DNA from: Aurantimonas endophytica
Lineage (GTDB): Bacteria; Pseudomonadota; Alphaproteobacteria; Rhizobiales; Rhizobiaceae
Assembly: GCF_014196845.1 (NCBI RefSeq)
Contig: NZ_JACIEM010000004.1
Location: forward strand, 1-64,000
Direction: 5' to 3'
Length of the DNA: 64,000 nt
Shown: one piece after another, positions 62,492-64,000 of the stretch
Layout of the letters: the number at the start of each line of letters is the position of its first letter
Position numbering within the stretch: the stretch's first letter is position 1
Made by a program: the position numbers and the translations under genes
The notes under the pieces: generated by a model
What the model saw: the letters and a program-made list of their open reading frames with translations, nothing else
What the model was told of the DNA's origin: nothing
The model's database searches: none

Positions 62492-63591
62492 GGGCCGTTT
62501 CCCGGCAACGGATCGTCGCGCTCGCCGCGACGCTCGTCCTCGCGGCCCTGGCGGGGGCGGTCGGTGTCGTCCTCGGCTTTCCGGTGCCGTGGCTGCTCGG
62601 CCCGGTTCTCGCGGTCTCCGCTGCAAGCATCGCCGGCCTCGATACGCGCCTGCCGCTGACCCTGCGCGGCTTCGCCTTCTTCGTGCTGGGGATCCAGGCC
62701 GGTTCCGGCGTCACCCCGGCGGTGCTCGAGCAGCTGGCGCTGTGGCCGGCCTCCTTCGCCATACAGATGGTGGGCGTCGGCTTCGTCATCGCGGCGAGCT
62801 ACGCTTTCCTGCGGCGCGGACTCGGCTGGGACCATCCGACGTCGCTGTTCGCCTCGATGCCGGGAGCGCTGTCCTTCGTGGTCGCTGCGGCGGCGCAGAC
62901 CCGGGCGGACATGACGCGCGTCGCGGTGGTCCAGAGCGTGCGACTGCTGATGCTTATCGGAGTGCTCACGCCGACCCTTGCCTGGCTGCAAAGCGACATC
63001 GGCATTCTCGCTGCCGGTCATGCCAATACCAGCGCCGGGGAATATGCGGCGATGTTCGCGCTCTGTGGCGTCGGGGGCGTGCTCGGCCATTTCTCCCGCG
63101 TGCCGGGTGGGATGATGCTGGGTGCTTTGATCGCCAGCGCCATCCTCCACGGGGGCGGCTTCGTCACCGCGCCAATTCCGGCGACGCTCGCGGCATTCTG
63201 CCTCGTGCTGCTCGGGGCGGTGATCGGCGCGCGACTGCGCGGCATCAGCCGGCGTGAACTCGCCGTCCTCCTGCCGGCCTCGGTCGGCTCGTTCATCATC
63301 GGGCTCGGTCTGTCGGCCATCGCCGCGATCGCGGCGATCTTCGCGCTCGGCCTCGCCCCCGGCAAGGTTGCGCTGGCCTATGCGCCCGGGGCGCTGGAGG
63401 CGCTGACCGTGCTGGCCTTCCAGTTCGACGTGGACCCCGCCTACGTCGCGGCGCATCACGTGGTGCGGTTCCTGGCGATCGCGCTCCTGGTCCCGTTGCT
63501 GGCGACCCGCATTGCCCGGAACGGGGTGGTCGAGGACAGTCCTGCGCCGGAAACTGCCTCAGGCGTCGATGGCGGCGAAGACCGAGGGTGA
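62488..63591 (+). CDS. AbrB family integral membrane protein
   Basis: The frame is open far upstream within the aminotransferase gene; the true start is most likely GTG 62488, overlapping the aminotransferase stop (GTGA). The 367 residues form about ten membrane segments. Each half has the family repeat (FPVPWLLGPVLAVSA near residue 31; VPGGMMLGALIASAILH near 208), with SLFASMPGALSFVVAAAAQ and YAPGALEALTVLAFQFDVDP. This is the AbrB (PF05145-type) family, once annotated as ammonia monooxygenase; it is a putative transporter. Coupling to the aminotransferase suggests amino-acid or keto-acid handling. Confidence 0.85.
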   Translation: MRAVSRQRIVALAATLVLAALAGAVGVVLGFPVPWLLGPVLAVSAASIAGLDTRLPLTLRGFAFFVLGIQAGSGVTPAVLEQLALWPASFAIQMVGVGFVIAASYAFLRRGLGWDHPTSLFASMPGALSFVVAAAAQTRADMTRVAVVQSVRLLMLIGVLTPTLAWLQSDIGILAAGHANTSAGEYAAMFALCGVGGVLGHFSRVPGGMMLGALIASAILHGGGFVTAPIPATLAAFCLVLLGAVIGARLRGISRRELAVLLPASVGSFIIGLGLSAIAAIAAIFALGLAPGKVALAYAPGALEALTVLAFQFDVDPAYVAAHHVVRFLAIALLVPLLATRIARNGVVEDSPAPETASGVDGGEDRG

Positions 63592-63936
63592 CGGTGCCGG
63601 GGCCTCGCCGCCCACCGGGCCCCAGAAGATCACCCAGGTGACGAAGTCGTCGGACATGCCCACGAAGCGGTGCTCGATGCCGGCCCGCACGAACAGCGCG
63701 TCGCCGGCAGCGACGCTCTCCCGCTCGCCGTCACGGATGAAATCGCTGGTGCCGGACGCGACGATATAGAGCTCGTCCTGGTCGTGCGGCTGCTGGCGAT
63801 CCTCGCCGCGCGGCGCGAAGACCTGCAGCGACATCGTGCCGTGCGCCAGCGCCTCGACGTCGAAGACGCCGTCGGGCCACTCGGCCGTTGCAGGGCGGGG
63901 GAGCTTGGCGAGGAGGGCGGACAGCGAAAGCTTCAT
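63559..63936 (-). CDS. Cupin domain protein
   Basis: The 125-residue protein begins at ATG 63936 (MKLSLSALLAKLPRP). It shows the cupin motifs PHDQDELYIVASGTSDFIRD (H...H/E pattern of motif 1) and DALFVRAGIEHRFVGMSDDF (motif 2 with His). The metal ligands would be His, Glu and His. It is a small single-domain cupin of unknown substrate. Its 3' end overlaps that of the AbrB gene on the opposite strand by 33 bases, so the two converge tail to tail. The last 64 bases of the window (63937-64000) contain nothing recognisable. Confidence 0.85.
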   Translation of the reverse strand: MKLSLSALLAKLPRPATAEWPDGVFDVEALAHGTMSLQVFAPRGEDRQQPHDQDELYIVASGTSDFIRDGERESVAAGDALFVRAGIEHRFVGMSDDFVTWVIFWGPVGGEAPAPSPSVFAAIDA

Positions 63937-64000
63937 CGAAGACCCCTGGTGCGAAAGGGCACCCGAGGTCTCGCGAAGCGTTTAACCGCCTGCCTGCGAG

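Noticed and set aside
1-64000. CRISPR array or rRNA genes
   Set aside because: No regularly spaced short repeats with unique spacers and no rRNA-like sequence were seen; the only regular tandem repeat is the coding HAMP array.

Overview
The window looks like a chromosomal segment of a high-GC alphaproteobacterium of the Hyphomicrobiales (Rhizobiales). Family-level placement is not certain; Aurantimonadaceae-like genomes would fit. The clues are a LOV/HisKA_2 blue-light kinase behind a GGAAC-N17-CGTT (EcfG-type) promoter, a DUF6460 membrane protein, a 'cisplatin-response' ATP-dependent DNA ligase, an SSF-domain hybrid kinase, and alphaproteobacterial-type recombinase companions.

The layout falls into two halves. 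Positions 1-44,000 are accessory. The first 3.4 kb is mobile-DNA debris: small orphan genes, a 5'-truncated citrate-synthase-family fragment, and a relic of a small gene family also present intact nearby. Then come a YnfA membrane protein, a Tat-exported OpgG/OpgD-like glucan protein, and a signalling island. The signalling island has a winged-helix-like protein and two DUF5985 membrane proteins divergent from a 1816-residue soluble hybrid kinase carrying nine 92-residue HAMP units, followed by a REC-PAS-kinase-REC protein. A serine-recombinase remnant with an intact companion gene interrupts a DUF1236 gene at about 15.7 kb.

Two catabolic regulons follow. The first (17.1-26.3 kb) is a sugar-type ABC transporter with an argininosuccinate-lyase-like enzyme, an enolase-superfamily enzyme and an MFS transporter, divergent from a LysR regulator with a clear T-N11-A box. 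The second (30.5-36.2 kb) is a GntR/FadR-type regulator divergent from a FAH-family hydrolase, a NitT/TauT-type ABC transporter and an Ldh-family dehydrogenase. Between them lie a DUF72 gene, a frameshifted AraC regulator, a DUF3047 gene and a DUF2380-like lipoprotein-sized gene.

At 36.7-41.4 kb there is a tightly overlapping three-gene operon: SIR2-like protein, small middle protein, and SMC/Rad50-like ATPase with a CxxC hook. It has the organisation of Lamassu/DdmABC (ABC-three-component) anti-phage systems and is the most interesting system in the window. It is flanked by debris: a truncated cold-shock gene, an IS3-family transposase remnant with an in-frame stop, and a detached 3' end of tRNA-Ser. 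These lie just before an intact tRNA-Thr(CGU), and together they mark an island edge.

Positions 44,260-64,000 look like ordinary core chromosome. They hold an exonuclease and ATP-dependent ligase pair, a histone-deacetylase-family protein, a MATE exporter, the LOV kinase and its single-domain response regulator, pyrD with a DUF952 gene, an alpha/beta hydrolase, YjbQ, a NarL-type regulator facing an SSF hybrid kinase, mscL, an aminotransferase coupled to an AbrB-family membrane protein, and a cupin. All calls come from reading the sequence; no database search was run.
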